From NCBI GenBank assembly GCA_022713905.1, contig JAIHTM010000044.1, positions 1 through 13,895 on the forward strand: a stretch of DNA of 13,895 bases. Direction: 5' to 3'. The position numbers were made by a program, and so were the translations under genes. The notes below the pieces were generated by a model. That model saw only the letters and a list, made by a program, of their open reading frames with translations, was not told the DNA's origin and did no database searches. This DNA comes from Collinsella sp. Lineage in GTDB: Bacteria; Actinomycetota; Coriobacteriia; Coriobacteriales; Coriobacteriaceae. Positions 6,622 through 13,884 of the stretch are shown here, in pieces; the first letter of the stretch is position 1; the number at the start of each line of letters is the position of its first letter.

Positions 6622-8252
6622 AGGATCTTCGCTGGATAGCCTCCGTCTGCGGGCGCGAGGTTCGGTTGGTGTGGGCGCTCTGCGTTACGCGCTGCGCCTC
6701 GGCGTTAATCGCCGTGGGCTACGCGTTACTCATGCAGCGGGCGGTCGACGCCGCCGTCGCGCAGAACTCAGCTGCGTTTTGGCCGGCGCTCGCTTTGTTT
6801 GCGGCGGCGCTTTTGGCGCAGGTGGTGCTTTCGGCGGCATCGAGGTGGCTTTCGGAGTCTGCTCAGGCGCGTATGGAGAACGCGCTGCGCACCCGCGCGG
6901 CCGGCGCCGTGATGAGTGCCGGGCGCTTGCCGGAAGGGCGGGCTTCGGGCGAGGTGGCGAGCGTGCTCACCTCGGATGTCTCGTGCGTTGCCGAGTCCGT
7001 GGTGTCAATCGTGCCTGAGGCCACCTCTATGCTGGTGCGCGCCGTTGCCGCACTGGTCTTGATGTTTGCGGTTGCGCCCGCGCTTGCCGCGCTCTTTGTT
7101 GTGGCGGGCGCGCTGGGCGTGGCGGGGTCTCTTGTCATGCGTCGCTGGCTTAAGGGCTTACATGCTGCTGCGCAGGCGGCAGAGGGATCCATGCGTGCGC
7201 GGCTGCAAGAGACGCTCGAGAGCTTGGTGGTGATCCGCTCCTTTGGCGCTGCCGGGCGCGTTATGGAGGGGCTTGGCGACCTTATGGGCGAGCAGCTCAC
7301 CGCGCGCGAGAGGCGCGCCGGCGGCAAGGCGGCGTCCGGCTCCGTTTTCAATCTGGCTATGCAGCTGAGCTATCTTGCTGGTTTTGGATACGGCTGCTGG
7401 GGCATCCTTACCGGACGGGTGAGCTACGGAACCTTGATGGCGCTCGTTCAGCTTGTGGGACAGGTGCGGGCTCCGTTTGCAAGCTTGTCGGGCCTCTTTC
7501 CGCAGTCGGCGGCGATGTCTGCCAGCTGCGAGCGACTTCGTGCCGTGGAGCCGGCTACCCGCGGCGAGCGTAGGTCTGCCTGCGGCACTTCGTTTGCCGC
7601 CCTACGGTTTCGCGGTGTTTGCTTTGGCTATGCGGGCGGGCAACGCGTGCTCGATGGTTTTGATGCTGAGGTCCGCGCGGGCGAGTTTGTTGCCGTGACA
7701 GGGCCCTCGGGCGTGGGCAAGTCCACAATGCTCATGCTCGCACTCGGGATGGAGGATCCCGCCGAGGGTACGGTCGAGGTGGAGTTCGCGGGGCCCGGCG
7801 GCGCAGATGCTGCCGTGGAGGCGATCGTCGCTGCCGACCTTGCGCCCGGGACTTTCGCATATGTGCCGCAAGGCAACATGCTCATGAGCGGCACCGTTCG
7901 CGATGCCGTCACGCTGGCGGATCGTGGCGGGGCAGGGGACTCCGCGCTTGACGAGTCCCTTTACGCCGCCTGCGCGCTTGAATTTGTGGACTCGCTGCCT
8001 CAAGGCGTGGATACGCCGCTGGGCGAGCGCGGCAGCGGTCTTTCCGAGGGTCAGATGCAGCGACTTGCCGTGGCCCGCGCTGTCTACGCTGGCTCTCCGG
8101 TGTTGCTGCTCGACGAGTGCACTTCGGCGCTCGACGAGGCGACTGAGCGCGAGATGCTCGACCGTTTGCGGGCGCTCGGCCGCACGGTGATTATCGTCAC
8201 TCACCGCCCCGCCGCTCTGAGCATTTGCGATCGAGCGATTAGCCTAGGCTGA
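6618..8252 (+). CDS. ABC exporter, fused membrane and ATPase domains (half transporter)
   Basis: GTG at 6618 overlaps the upstream stop and gives 544 residues. Residues about 1-300 form the membrane domain, with hydrophobic helices visible at 20-35, 55-75, 135-175 and 235-280. The ATPase domain has Walker A GPSGVGKST (362-370), Q-loop YVPQGN, signature LSEGQ (475-479), Walker B LLLDECTSALD with Asp499 and catalytic Glu500, and H-loop His529. All catalytic residues are consensus, so a homodimer is possible without another subunit. There is no N-terminal C39 peptidase domain, so leader removal would need another enzyme, such as the S26 gene just upstream. As last gene of the operon it most likely exports the peptide processed by the cassette, an inference from context. 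The Shine-Dalgarno is weak (CGGGGC), consistent with coupled translation. Confidence 0.88.
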   Translation: MKDLRWIASVCGREVRLVWALCVTRCASALIAVGYALLMQRAVDAAVAQNSAAFWPALALFAAALLAQVVLSAASRWLSESAQARMENALRTRAAGAVMSAGRLPEGRASGEVASVLTSDVSCVAESVVSIVPEATSMLVRAVAALVLMFAVAPALAALFVVAGALGVAGSLVMRRWLKGLHAAAQAAEGSMRARLQETLESLVVIRSFGAAGRVMEGLGDLMGEQLTARERRAGGKAASGSVFNLAMQLSYLAGFGYGCWGILTGRVSYGTLMALVQLVGQVRAPFASLSGLFPQSAAMSASCERLRAVEPATRGERRSACGTSFAALRFRGVCFGYAGGQRVLDGFDAEVRAGEFVAVTGPSGVGKSTMLMLALGMEDPAEGTVEVEFAGPGGADAAVEAIVAADLAPGTFAYVPQGNMLMSGTVRDAVTLADRGGAGDSALDESLYAACALEFVDSLPQGVDTPLGERGSGLSEGQMQRLAVARAVYAGSPVLLLDECTSALDEATEREMLDRLRALGRTVIIVTHRPAALSICDRAISLG

Positions 8253-8267
8253 TGCTATGCGGAAATC

Positions 8268-8281
8268 AGGAGTCGGCTCCT
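8268..8281. other. Small hairpin after the ABC exporter gene
   Basis: AGGAG (8268-8272) pairs with CTCCT (8277-8281) around a TCGG loop. No T-run follows, so this is at most a weak 3'-end structure. Confidence 0.3.
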
Positions 8282-8307
8282 ACTCGGTTGCCAACAGCGT
8301 CAACGGG

Positions 8308-8331
8308 TCCGCCGTTCGTTAGAACGGCGGA
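8308..8331. terminator. Hairpin at the convergent gene ends, terminator-like without T-run
   Basis: TCCGCCGTTC (8308-8317) pairs perfectly with GAACGGCGGA (8322-8331) around a four-base loop. It sits between the convergent ABC exporter and nitroreductase genes. The nitroreductase TAA (8321-8319 on the minus strand) begins in the loop. There is no T-run on either strand, so termination is uncertain. Confidence 0.4.
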
Positions 8332-8858
8332 ACAGCCTGCTTGACGTACACCACGTTGTCGCGGCGCGGTTTGGCCTCGGGAAGCGTGTCCTCGGCATAG
8401 CCCAAGATGCAGTTGCCCACGCCGCGCAGGCTGCCGTCGGCGGGCAGACCCCAGCTGGCCAGCAGTTCCAGACCCTCGGGTGAGTCAAAGACCTCGTGCG
8501 CGCGATGAATCCAGCACGAATCGACGCCCAAAGCGTAGGCTGCATTGAGCAGGTTGCCCATGGCGAGTGAGCCATCTTCCAGATGCGTGGGCACGTTGCG
8601 GTCGACCAGCACCACAATCACGGTCTTGGCTCCGTAGAACGGATCGCCCTCGCTACCCATAACTTGGGCGTTGAGCTGCGAGAGACGCTCGACGGTCGCC
8701 GGGTCGGTAACGGCGACAAAGGTCACCGGCTGGCGCCCCATGCCGCTTGGCGCGTACTGACCGGCTTCGATGATTCGTGCGAGTTTTTCTGCCTCGACAG
8801 GGCGATCGCTGTATTTGCGGCAGCTGCGACGATGGATGAGCGCCTCGATGGTCTCCAT
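8319..8858 (-). CDS. Nitroreductase-family flavoprotein
   Basis: The minus-strand ATG at 8858-8856 has an ideal AAGGAGG site four bases upstream (8869-8863). An in-frame extension to about 9116 has no comparable site and adds unrelated sequence. The 179-residue product shows the FMN-binding pattern of small nitroreductases: HRRSCRKYSDRPV near residue 8, an AGQYAPSGMGRQP loop near 32, a central DGSLAMGNLLNAAYALGVDSCWIH helix, and GNCILGYAED near the C-terminus. Family members are usually dimeric cytosolic enzymes that use NAD(P)H and FMN to reduce nitro groups, quinones or other electrophiles; the physiological substrate cannot be read from sequence. It is a single-gene unit convergent with the ABC operon and divergent from the gene at 9152. 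Confidence 0.9.
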   Translation of the reverse strand: METIEALIHRRSCRKYSDRPVEAEKLARIIEAGQYAPSGMGRQPVTFVAVTDPATVERLSQLNAQVMGSEGDPFYGAKTVIVVLVDRNVPTHLEDGSLAMGNLLNAAYALGVDSCWIHRAHEVFDSPEGLELLASWGLPADGSLRGVGNCILGYAEDTLPEAKPRRDNVVYVKQAVPPF

Positions 8859-9151
8859 GGGTCCTCCTTGCTTTGGATTTAGGATGCCCCGCTTGTACCC
8901 GCTGCGCCAAAACAGTAATCGCGCCGACATTGCGGAATAACGTTTTCTGCCAATCGGAATAGTAGGTTTGCATAAAACAGCTGTCGGAATGTGATAAACC
9001 AATGGGGTGGTTAAACGTTTTATCCCGTCTACCCTGCGGTTTTTTACCACTTGCCTAAATGATGGACGCATAACCTCTGATAAAGGTTTTACTAAAGGAG
9101 TACCAACGTTTATCAACGCGCCATGGTGGCGCCGGGCCAGGAGGTAACATC
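8859..9151. other. Divergent intergenic regulatory region with GATAAA repeats
   Basis: This AT-richer 293-base stretch separates two divergent genes. Sequences of the form GATAAA recur: forward near 8993 and 9079, and inverted as TTTATC near 9018 and 9109. A possible minus-strand promoter for the nitroreductase gene is CCGACA (8987-8982) and TACTAT (8964-8959) with a 17-base spacer, each matching consensus at four of six positions. For the rightward gene I see only TTGCCT (9051-9056) and no well-spaced -10 box. No coding potential was recognised. Confidence 0.4.
9139..9145 (+). promoter_or_regulatory. Consensus Shine-Dalgarno for the 9152 gene
   Basis: AGGAGGT lies six bases before ATG 9152. 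It fixes the start of a short gene and supports its being expressed. Confidence 0.8.
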
Positions 9152-9442
9152 ATGTTTCAGGCTGGAGATGTCGTCGAGACCGACTTCGAAGGATTTCTGA
9201 AGCTGCTGCGTTCCAAGACGCGCGCTTTCGTGTCGATCAACGATCACGAGTACTACATCACGCACACCGATGGCTATTGGCGTGTTCAGGATTGCGAGGC
9301 CCTCAACGATAAGGGCCACTTTACTGACTGCTCCGAGCTGGTCAACACGGTCTGCGAGGTCGTCGAGCTGCCTTGGATCTGCGGCAAGAGCCTGCACGAT
9401 AGCTTCTCGGGCGCTACGGTCTACGAGGCCGTCGCTGCTTAA
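9152..9442 (+). CDS. Hypothetical 96-residue protein
   Basis: ATG at 9152 is preceded by a perfect AGGAGGT, and a strong terminator begins 26 bases after the stop, so this is a well-bounded single-gene transcript. I do not recognise the family. The product is soluble and acidic, with no signal peptide or membrane helix. It contains four Cys residues (QDC, TDC, TVC, WIC) spaced across the C-terminal half, and strand-like segments rich in aromatics (DHEYYITHTDGYWRV). The Cys residues are not arranged as CxxC pairs, so a classical zinc ribbon is unlikely. The high codon-usage bias toward C/G third positions and the ideal ribosome site suggest a well-expressed housekeeping or stress protein, which is inference. 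It is divergent from the nitroreductase gene. Confidence 0.75.
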   Translation: MFQAGDVVETDFEGFLKLLRSKTRAFVSINDHEYYITHTDGYWRVQDCEALNDKGHFTDCSELVNTVCEVVELPWICGKSLHDSFSGATVYEAVAA

Positions 9443-9468
9443 CAGCCAACAATCGATATTCTCTCGCA

Positions 9469-9503
9469 ACCGCCGGCGCCGCCCCCGCGCCGGCGGTCTT
9501 TTT
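9469..9503 (+). terminator. Intrinsic terminator after the 9152 gene
   Basis: A perfect 11-bp GC-rich stem (9469-9479 with 9487-9497), a seven-base loop and the tail CTTTTT (9498-9503) form a textbook Rho-independent terminator 26 bases after the stop codon. Confidence 0.92.
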
Positions 9504-9545
9504 GTCGATATGCTTATGTAGGGCCGACTATAAACAACGAGCTTA

Positions 9546-9574
9546 TTGACGATAGTCAAAACTCGGACTAATGT
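9546..9574 (+). promoter_or_regulatory. Predicted promoter of the MarR/ABC operon
   Basis: TTGACG (9546-9551) matches the -35 consensus at five of six positions. TAATGT (9569-9574), 17 bases on, keeps the key T1, A2 and T6 of a -10 box. The first operator-like repeat fills the spacer between them. TATAAA at 9580-9585 looks better as a -10 box but has no well-spaced -35. Confidence 0.55.
9555..9570 (+). repeat. Operator-like direct repeat, copy 1
   Basis: The 16-base sequence GTCAAAACTCGGACTA recurs exactly 34 bases later. With the preceding A, this copy has an AGTC-N8-GACT dyad (9554-9569), the symmetry expected of a MarR dimer site. It lies in the -35/-10 spacer, where binding would block RNA polymerase. 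Confidence 0.65.
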
Positions 9575-9588
9575 AGAGATATAAATTG

Positions 9589-9604
9589 GTCAAAACTCGG
9601 ACTA
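9589..9604 (+). repeat. Operator-like direct repeat, copy 2
   Basis: This is an exact copy of GTCAAAACTCGGACTA, 34 bases after the first and 16 bases before the preferred regulator start. Its left half-site is GGTC instead of AGTC, so its dyad is weaker. GACTATC at its right end (9600-9606) is the reverse complement of GATAGTC at 9551-9557, giving the whole region a large-scale dyad. Confidence 0.65.
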
Positions 9605-9620
9605 TCGAATGGTGGGAGAG

Positions 9621-10121
9621 ATGAATGGTGCAGTTAGCCTGGTCGATTTCGACCGAATGCTCAACGGGCTTGACCGTATCTATTCGGAGTTCGCGCGCGC
9701 CTGCGGTCTTTCGGACTGCGCCTACTGGATGCTCGTCGACACGAGTGCAGCGGGCGGAAGCGTTGCCGTGAGTCGGCTGACGAGTGAATGGTTCTACAGC
9801 AAACAGACCATCAATTCGGCGATCAAGACGCTTAGGGCGCGAGGGCTTGCGACGTTGGAGTTTGCCGAGGGCAGTCGTAAGAACAAGGTTGTGCGACTGA
9901 CCGAAGAAGGCGTGCAGTTTGCCAAGCGCTACGCGTTGCCGGCGCAAAAAGCCGAGCAACAGGCATTCGAGGCGCTCGAGCCGTGGGAACAGCGCGAGAT
10001 CATGCGCTTGGTCGGTAAGTTCTCCCATGTTCTTAACGAAGAGTGCGAGGCATTTAAACGGCAAGTGGCCGCCGAGAACGAGACAGACGATAAGGGCGAG
10101 GGGGACACATGCGACTCTTAA
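9621..10121 (+). CDS. MarR-family transcriptional regulator
   Basis: The protein is 166 residues from ATG 9621, which has a GGTGG-type site five bases upstream. ATG 9609 is in frame, adds four residues, and is preceded by operator-like sequence with no ribosome site. The middle carries a winged helix: a VSRLTSEWFYSKQTINSAIKTL helix-turn-helix region, then ARGLATLEFAEGSRKNKVVRLTEEG, the wing and the basic strand typical of MarR proteins. Helical N- and C-terminal ends would form the dimer interface. MarR proteins usually repress their own operon and release DNA on ligand binding. The repeated dyads at its promoter and its 13-base overlap with the first exporter gene support autoregulation of the efflux pair. 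The inducer is unknown. Confidence 0.85.
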   Translation: MNGAVSLVDFDRMLNGLDRIYSEFARACGLSDCAYWMLVDTSAAGGSVAVSRLTSEWFYSKQTINSAIKTLRARGLATLEFAEGSRKNKVVRLTEEGVQFAKRYALPAQKAEQQAFEALEPWEQREIMRLVGKFSHVLNEECEAFKRQVAAENETDDKGEGDTCDS

Positions 10122-11845
10122 TGAGGTTTATGAGGCCGTACCGCGGTCTGATTGCGGTGACGCTGTTTGCGGTGCTGATAGATAACGTCGGTACGCTGTT
10201 GGTTCCCACGATGCTGGCGAACATGGTCAACACCGGTATTACCACGGGCGATATCGACTATATTTTACACAACGGCCTGTACATGCTTATCGCGACCGGC
10301 ATGGCCAGCGGCGGCACGGTGCTGGGCTGTTATCTTTCGGCGCGCCTGGCCGCCAATGTGGCCTGCGATATCCGCAATGCCGTGTACGACAAGTCGCTCG
10401 AGCTGTCCGCCAGCGACTTTGAACGCTTTGGCACGGGTTCGATGATCACGCGCTCGCTCAACGACATCAACGTGATTCAGCAAGCTGTCCTTCAGACGAT
10501 TCAGCTGGTGCTGCCGGTGCCGTTCTTGGCCGTGGCAGGCATCATCTTTGCTTGGTTCATCGATCCCGCCATGGGCACGCTGCTGGGCGTGGTCGTTGCG
10601 ATCGTGCTGGTGGCGGCGGTCTTTACGGTGGCTAACGCCGCGCCGATCTTTATGCGCCTGCAGAGCTTTATCGACCGCATGAACGTGGTGCTGCGCGAGA
10701 ACATCGTGGGCGTGCGCGTCATCCGCGCATTTAACAAGGAGCGCCACGAGGAGCAGCGCCTGGACGAGGTGTTTAGCGATTACGCGGCCAACGCCATCAA
10801 GGTCAACCACCTGTTTGTGGGTCTCGACAGTTCCAGCTTCTTTTTGATGAACATCGCCGAGGTGGCGGTGCTGTGGGTGGGCGGCAACCGCGTGGGCGTC
10901 CATGCCATGCAAATCGGCAGCATCTCGGCCGTGCTGGAGTATGCGATCCTGATCCTGTTCTTTGTGATGATGGCGCAGATGGTGATTCTGACGCTCCCAC
11001 GCGCCGCCGCATGCCTGAACCGTGCGCAGCAGGTGTTGGAGATTGAGCCGAGCATCGTGGACGGCAAGCGCACGCTGGACACGTGTGCAGCGGAGCCTGT
11101 TGACGGTGCCGATGCGGTGGCCGTGTTCGACCACATGTCGTTCCGTTTTGACGATGCCGACGAGGATACCCTGTGCGACCTGAGCTTTGCCTGTCGCCGT
11201 GGCCAGACCACGGCGATTGTAGGCTCGACGGGTTCGGGCAAGTCGACGGTGGCCAAGCTCTTGCTTCGCTTCCACGATGCCACGAAGGGCGCCATTCGCC
11301 TGAACGGCGTTGACCTGCGCGACCTTTCGCAAGGTGAGATTCGCGGGCATATCGCTTACGTGCCGCAGAAGGCGTGGCTGTTCTCGGGCACCGTTGCAAG
11401 CAACCTGCGCTTTGGCAATGAGGGCGCGACCGAGGCTGACATGCTCCATGCGCTGGAGGTTGCCCAGAGCACCTTTGTGCTCGATCAGCCCCAGGGGCTC
11501 GATACTCCGGTGGCCCAGGGCGGCACGAACTTTTCGGGCGGTCAGCGCCAGCGCCTGGCGATCGCCCGCGCACTCATGAAGCGCGCCGATCTATATATCT
11601 TCGACGACAGTTTTTCGGCCCTGGACTTTAAGACCGATGCGGCACTGCGCCATGCGCTGCAGGACGAGACGCGCGATGCCGCGGTGCTCATCATCGCGCA
11701 GCGTATCTCGACTATTTTGCATGCCGATCAGATCGTGGTGCTCAAAGACGGCGAGATCGTGGGCCTAGGCACGCACGACGAGCTCATGGAAACCTGCGAG
11801 GTGTACCGCGCTATCGCGGAATCGCAGATGAAGGGAGGTGAGTAG
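10109..11845 (+). CDS. Heterodimeric ABC exporter subunit with degenerate ATPase site
   Basis: ATG at 10109 lies shortly after GAGGGGG and overlaps the MarR gene by 13 bases; the product has 578 residues. Residues 1-310 form a six-helix exporter membrane domain, including the coupling-loop motif GVRVIRAFNKE. The ATPase domain has Walker A GSTGSGKST (372-380), YVPQKAWLFSGT at the Q-loop, and signature FSGGQ (475-479). Walker B is IFDDSFSALD: Asp500 replaces the catalytic Glu, and Gln531 replaces the H-loop His in IIAQRIST. These are the substitutions known for the degenerate half of heterodimers such as TM287/288, so this subunit should not hydrolyse ATP well at its own site. Its partner is encoded one base downstream. 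A multidrug or lipid substrate is plausible but not shown. Confidence 0.92.
   Translation: MRLLMRFMRPYRGLIAVTLFAVLIDNVGTLLVPTMLANMVNTGITTGDIDYILHNGLYMLIATGMASGGTVLGCYLSARLAANVACDIRNAVYDKSLELSASDFERFGTGSMITRSLNDINVIQQAVLQTIQLVLPVPFLAVAGIIFAWFIDPAMGTLLGVVVAIVLVAAVFTVANAAPIFMRLQSFIDRMNVVLRENIVGVRVIRAFNKERHEEQRLDEVFSDYAANAIKVNHLFVGLDSSSFFLMNIAEVAVLWVGGNRVGVHAMQIGSISAVLEYAILILFFVMMAQMVILTLPRAAACLNRAQQVLEIEPSIVDGKRTLDTCAAEPVDGADAVAVFDHMSFRFDDADEDTLCDLSFACRRGQTTAIVGSTGSGKSTVAKLLLRFHDATKGAIRLNGVDLRDLSQGEIRGHIAYVPQKAWLFSGTVASNLRFGNEGATEADMLHALEVAQSTFVLDQPQGLDTPVAQGGTNFSGGQRQRLAIARALMKRADLYIFDDSFSALDFKTDAALRHALQDETRDAAVLIIAQRISTILHADQIVVLKDGEIVGLGTHDELMETCEVYRAIAESQMKGGE
11834..11839 (+). promoter_or_regulatory. 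Shine-Dalgarno deciding the second exporter start
   Basis: GGAGGT lies seven bases before ATG 11847. The in-frame GTG at 11838 overlaps this site, so ATG 11847 is the likely start. Confidence 0.8.
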
Positions 11846-11846
11846 C

Positions 11847-13853
11847 ATGACCGAGGAGCTCAAGAAGCAGGGCGGCGTTGATGACGCCGCTGCCGCGGGA
11901 CTGGTCGAGGAAACGGCTGCCGCGTCGACCGAGCTGGATGACGCCGCCAAGGCTGCAGCCGAGCGCGAGGCTCGCCGCCAAGCGCTCTACGAGGAAAACG
12001 AACGTGCCGAGGACGAGCGCGCCCGCGCCGAGGCAGAGCGCATGCGCGACGTGGACGACGAAGACGAGGACGAGACGCCCCGCGACACCTGGGCGACGGT
12101 GCGCCGCCTGTGGAGCGAGGCCGCCGGCGACCATTGGCGCTTCTATATCGTGTTCGCGAGCATTGTGTTCTATGTCATCTTTAACACCGCCGCGCCGGCA
12201 TATAGCGCCCGCGTGATCGATGAGCTGTGGGGCCACATTCAGGTGGCGTTTGCCAACGACACCACTTTCAGCATCACCTGGGAGAACTGCGGCAAGACCA
12301 TTTTCGTCTACTTTATGATCTGGACTGCCGCTGCCTCGTTCTATGCGCTCCAGAGCTTTTTGATGTCGAGCGTGGCCGAACGCCTCAATCTGCGCCTGCG
12401 CAACCGCATCGCGCAAAAGCTCAACCGTCTGCCGCTCGCCTATTTTGACGCGCATCGTCCCGGCGAGGTCGTCAGCCGCGCGACCAACGACCTGGACAAG
12501 ATGTCCGAGAGCATGCAGCGCGGATTGCTGCAGCTGCTCGTGTCGATCGGCACGGTTGTTGGTGCTGTGAGCGTGATGTTCGTGTTCAGCGTGCAGCTTA
12601 CGCTCGTCTTTCTGTTCTTTACGGCACTGTCGCTGCTGGTGACGAAGGTCGTCTCGCGCCGCACACACGATGTGACGGGCGAGCGCCAGGAGTGGGTGTC
12701 CAAGATTACGAGTGCGGTCGAGGAAGGCTATTCGGGCCGTCTGGTGATCCGCGCGTTTAACCGCGAACGTCAGAGCTCCGCTGAGGTGCACGAGGCTTCG
12801 AAGGAACTGGCTCGTGTGAGCACCAAGGCCGACTTTATGATCAATGCTGTCGGCCCCGCAGTGCGCTTTATCGGCCGTTTGGCGCAGATCGTTATTGCGC
12901 TTGTGGGCTGCAGCATGCTGGTTGCCGGTCACATGACCGTCGGCGTGTTCCAGGCGTTCTTCCAGTTTATCTACGAGGCGTCCGAGCCCATGACGCAGTT
13001 GTCGTTTACCTTCAACTCGCTGCAGAGCGCGCTGGCGAGTGCAGAGCGCGTGTTCGACCTGCTCGATGAGCCCGAGATGGAGGCCGATCCGCTGCCGGAC
13101 AAGGCCGCCAAGCTGCCGGGTCGCGTGGAGGGCCGCGTCTCCTTTGAGCATGTGCGCTTTGGTTATTCGCCCGACAAGCCGCTTATGCGCGACGTGTCGT
13201 TTACCGCCGAGCCGGGCCAGAAGATTGCCGTGGTGGGAACCACGGGCGCGGGCAAGACGACGCTCATCAACCTGCTCATGCGCTTCTACGAGATTGACGG
13301 CGGGCGTATTACGCTCGACGGCGTGGATACGAGCCGCATGGACCGCGGCGAGCTACGGCAGCGGTTTGGCATGGTGCTGCAGGACGCCTGGCTGTTCGAT
13401 GGCACGATTGCCGAAAACATCGCCTACGGCTGCCCCGAGGCGACGCGCGAGGAGATTGTCGCGGCCGCTCGTGCCGCGCAGGTCGACTTCTTTGTGCGCA
13501 CCATGCCGCAGGGCTACGACACGCGCGTGGCCAACGATGCCGAGAGCATCAGCCAGGGCCAGCGTCAGCTGCTGACCATCGCACGCGTGCTGCTCAATAA
13601 CCCGGCGATTCTCATCCTGGACGAGGCGACCTCAAGCGTGGATACGCGTACCGAGCTTGCCATCGGTCGTGCCATGGACGCGCTCATGCGCGGGCGCACG
13701 AGCTTTGTGATCGCGCACCGCCTGTCGACGATCGTGGACGCCGACCTGATCTTGGTCATGGATCACGGCAACATTATCGAGCAGGGCACGCATAAGGAGC
13801 TGCTGGCTGCCGAGGGTGCCTACGCCGACCTCTATCTGAGCCAGTTCGCATAA
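11847..13853 (+). CDS. Heterodimeric ABC exporter subunit with catalytic ATPase site
   Basis: The 668-residue product begins at ATG 11847, one base after the partner gene. Residues 1-97 are an unusual charged extension, Ala/Glu/Arg-rich and probably helical at 30-67, with an acidic run DVDDEDEDE at 68-76. The membrane domain follows (about 98-400), with GRLVIRAFNRE in the coupling region. The ATPase domain has Walker A GTTGAGKTT (464-472), Q-loop region VLQDAWLFDGT, Walker B ILDEATSSVD with Asp592 and catalytic Glu593, and H-loop His624. Its signature is ISQGQ (568-572) rather than LSGGQ. This motif faces the partner's degenerate Walker site, so the defects fall in one composite site and the other stays intact, as in TM287/288 and BmrCD. 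The extension is absent from the partner and may be regulatory or membrane-proximal. Confidence 0.92.
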   Translation: MTEELKKQGGVDDAAAAGLVEETAAASTELDDAAKAAAEREARRQALYEENERAEDERARAEAERMRDVDDEDEDETPRDTWATVRRLWSEAAGDHWRFYIVFASIVFYVIFNTAAPAYSARVIDELWGHIQVAFANDTTFSITWENCGKTIFVYFMIWTAAASFYALQSFLMSSVAERLNLRLRNRIAQKLNRLPLAYFDAHRPGEVVSRATNDLDKMSESMQRGLLQLLVSIGTVVGAVSVMFVFSVQLTLVFLFFTALSLLVTKVVSRRTHDVTGERQEWVSKITSAVEEGYSGRLVIRAFNRERQSSAEVHEASKELARVSTKADFMINAVGPAVRFIGRLAQIVIALVGCSMLVAGHMTVGVFQAFFQFIYEASEPMTQLSFTFNSLQSALASAERVFDLLDEPEMEADPLPDKAAKLPGRVEGRVSFEHVRFGYSPDKPLMRDVSFTAEPGQKIAVVGTTGAGKTTLINLLMRFYEIDGGRITLDGVDTSRMDRGELRQRFGMVLQDAWLFDGTIAENIAYGCPEATREEIVAAARAAQVDFFVRTMPQGYDTRVANDAESISQGQRQLLTIARVLLNNPAILILDEATSSVDTRTELAIGRAMDALMRGRTSFVIAHRLSTIVDADLILVMDHGNIIEQGTHKELLAAEGAYADLYLSQFA

Positions 13854-13884
13854 TGTGACAAAGGGACAGTCCCGCATGTCACAT
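13853..13884. repeat. REP-like palindrome after the exporter operon
   Basis: ATGTGACA (13853-13860) pairs with TGTCACAT (13877-13884), and the inner GGGA (13863-13866) pairs with TCCC (13870-13873). The outer arm begins at the last base of the stop codon. Sequences of the form GTGACAaaGGGACagTCCC are, to my knowledge, dispersed intergenic repeats in several gut bacteria, some associated with REP-type (RAYT) transposases. It may double as an mRNA 3'-end structure. A-rich rather than T-rich sequence follows on this strand, so rightward termination is doubtful. Confidence 0.6.

Noticed and set aside
3866..8252. Annotation as a lasso peptide or PQQ biosynthesis cluster
   Set aside because: No lasso cyclase or B2 protease, and no PqqC or PqqE is present; only the kinase, PqqD and nucleotidyltransferase types are shared.
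8859..9116. N-terminal extension of the nitroreductase
   Set aside because: The family's N-terminus matches the start at 8858, which has a perfect AAGGAGG; the extension translates promoter-like sequence.
10265..11449. 394-codon minus-strand frame opposite the first exporter subunit
   Set aside because: It is a His/Arg-rich shadow with no motif.
11811..13151. 446-codon minus-strand frame opposite the second exporter subunit
   Set aside because: It mirrors the ABC gene and has no domain or ribosome site.
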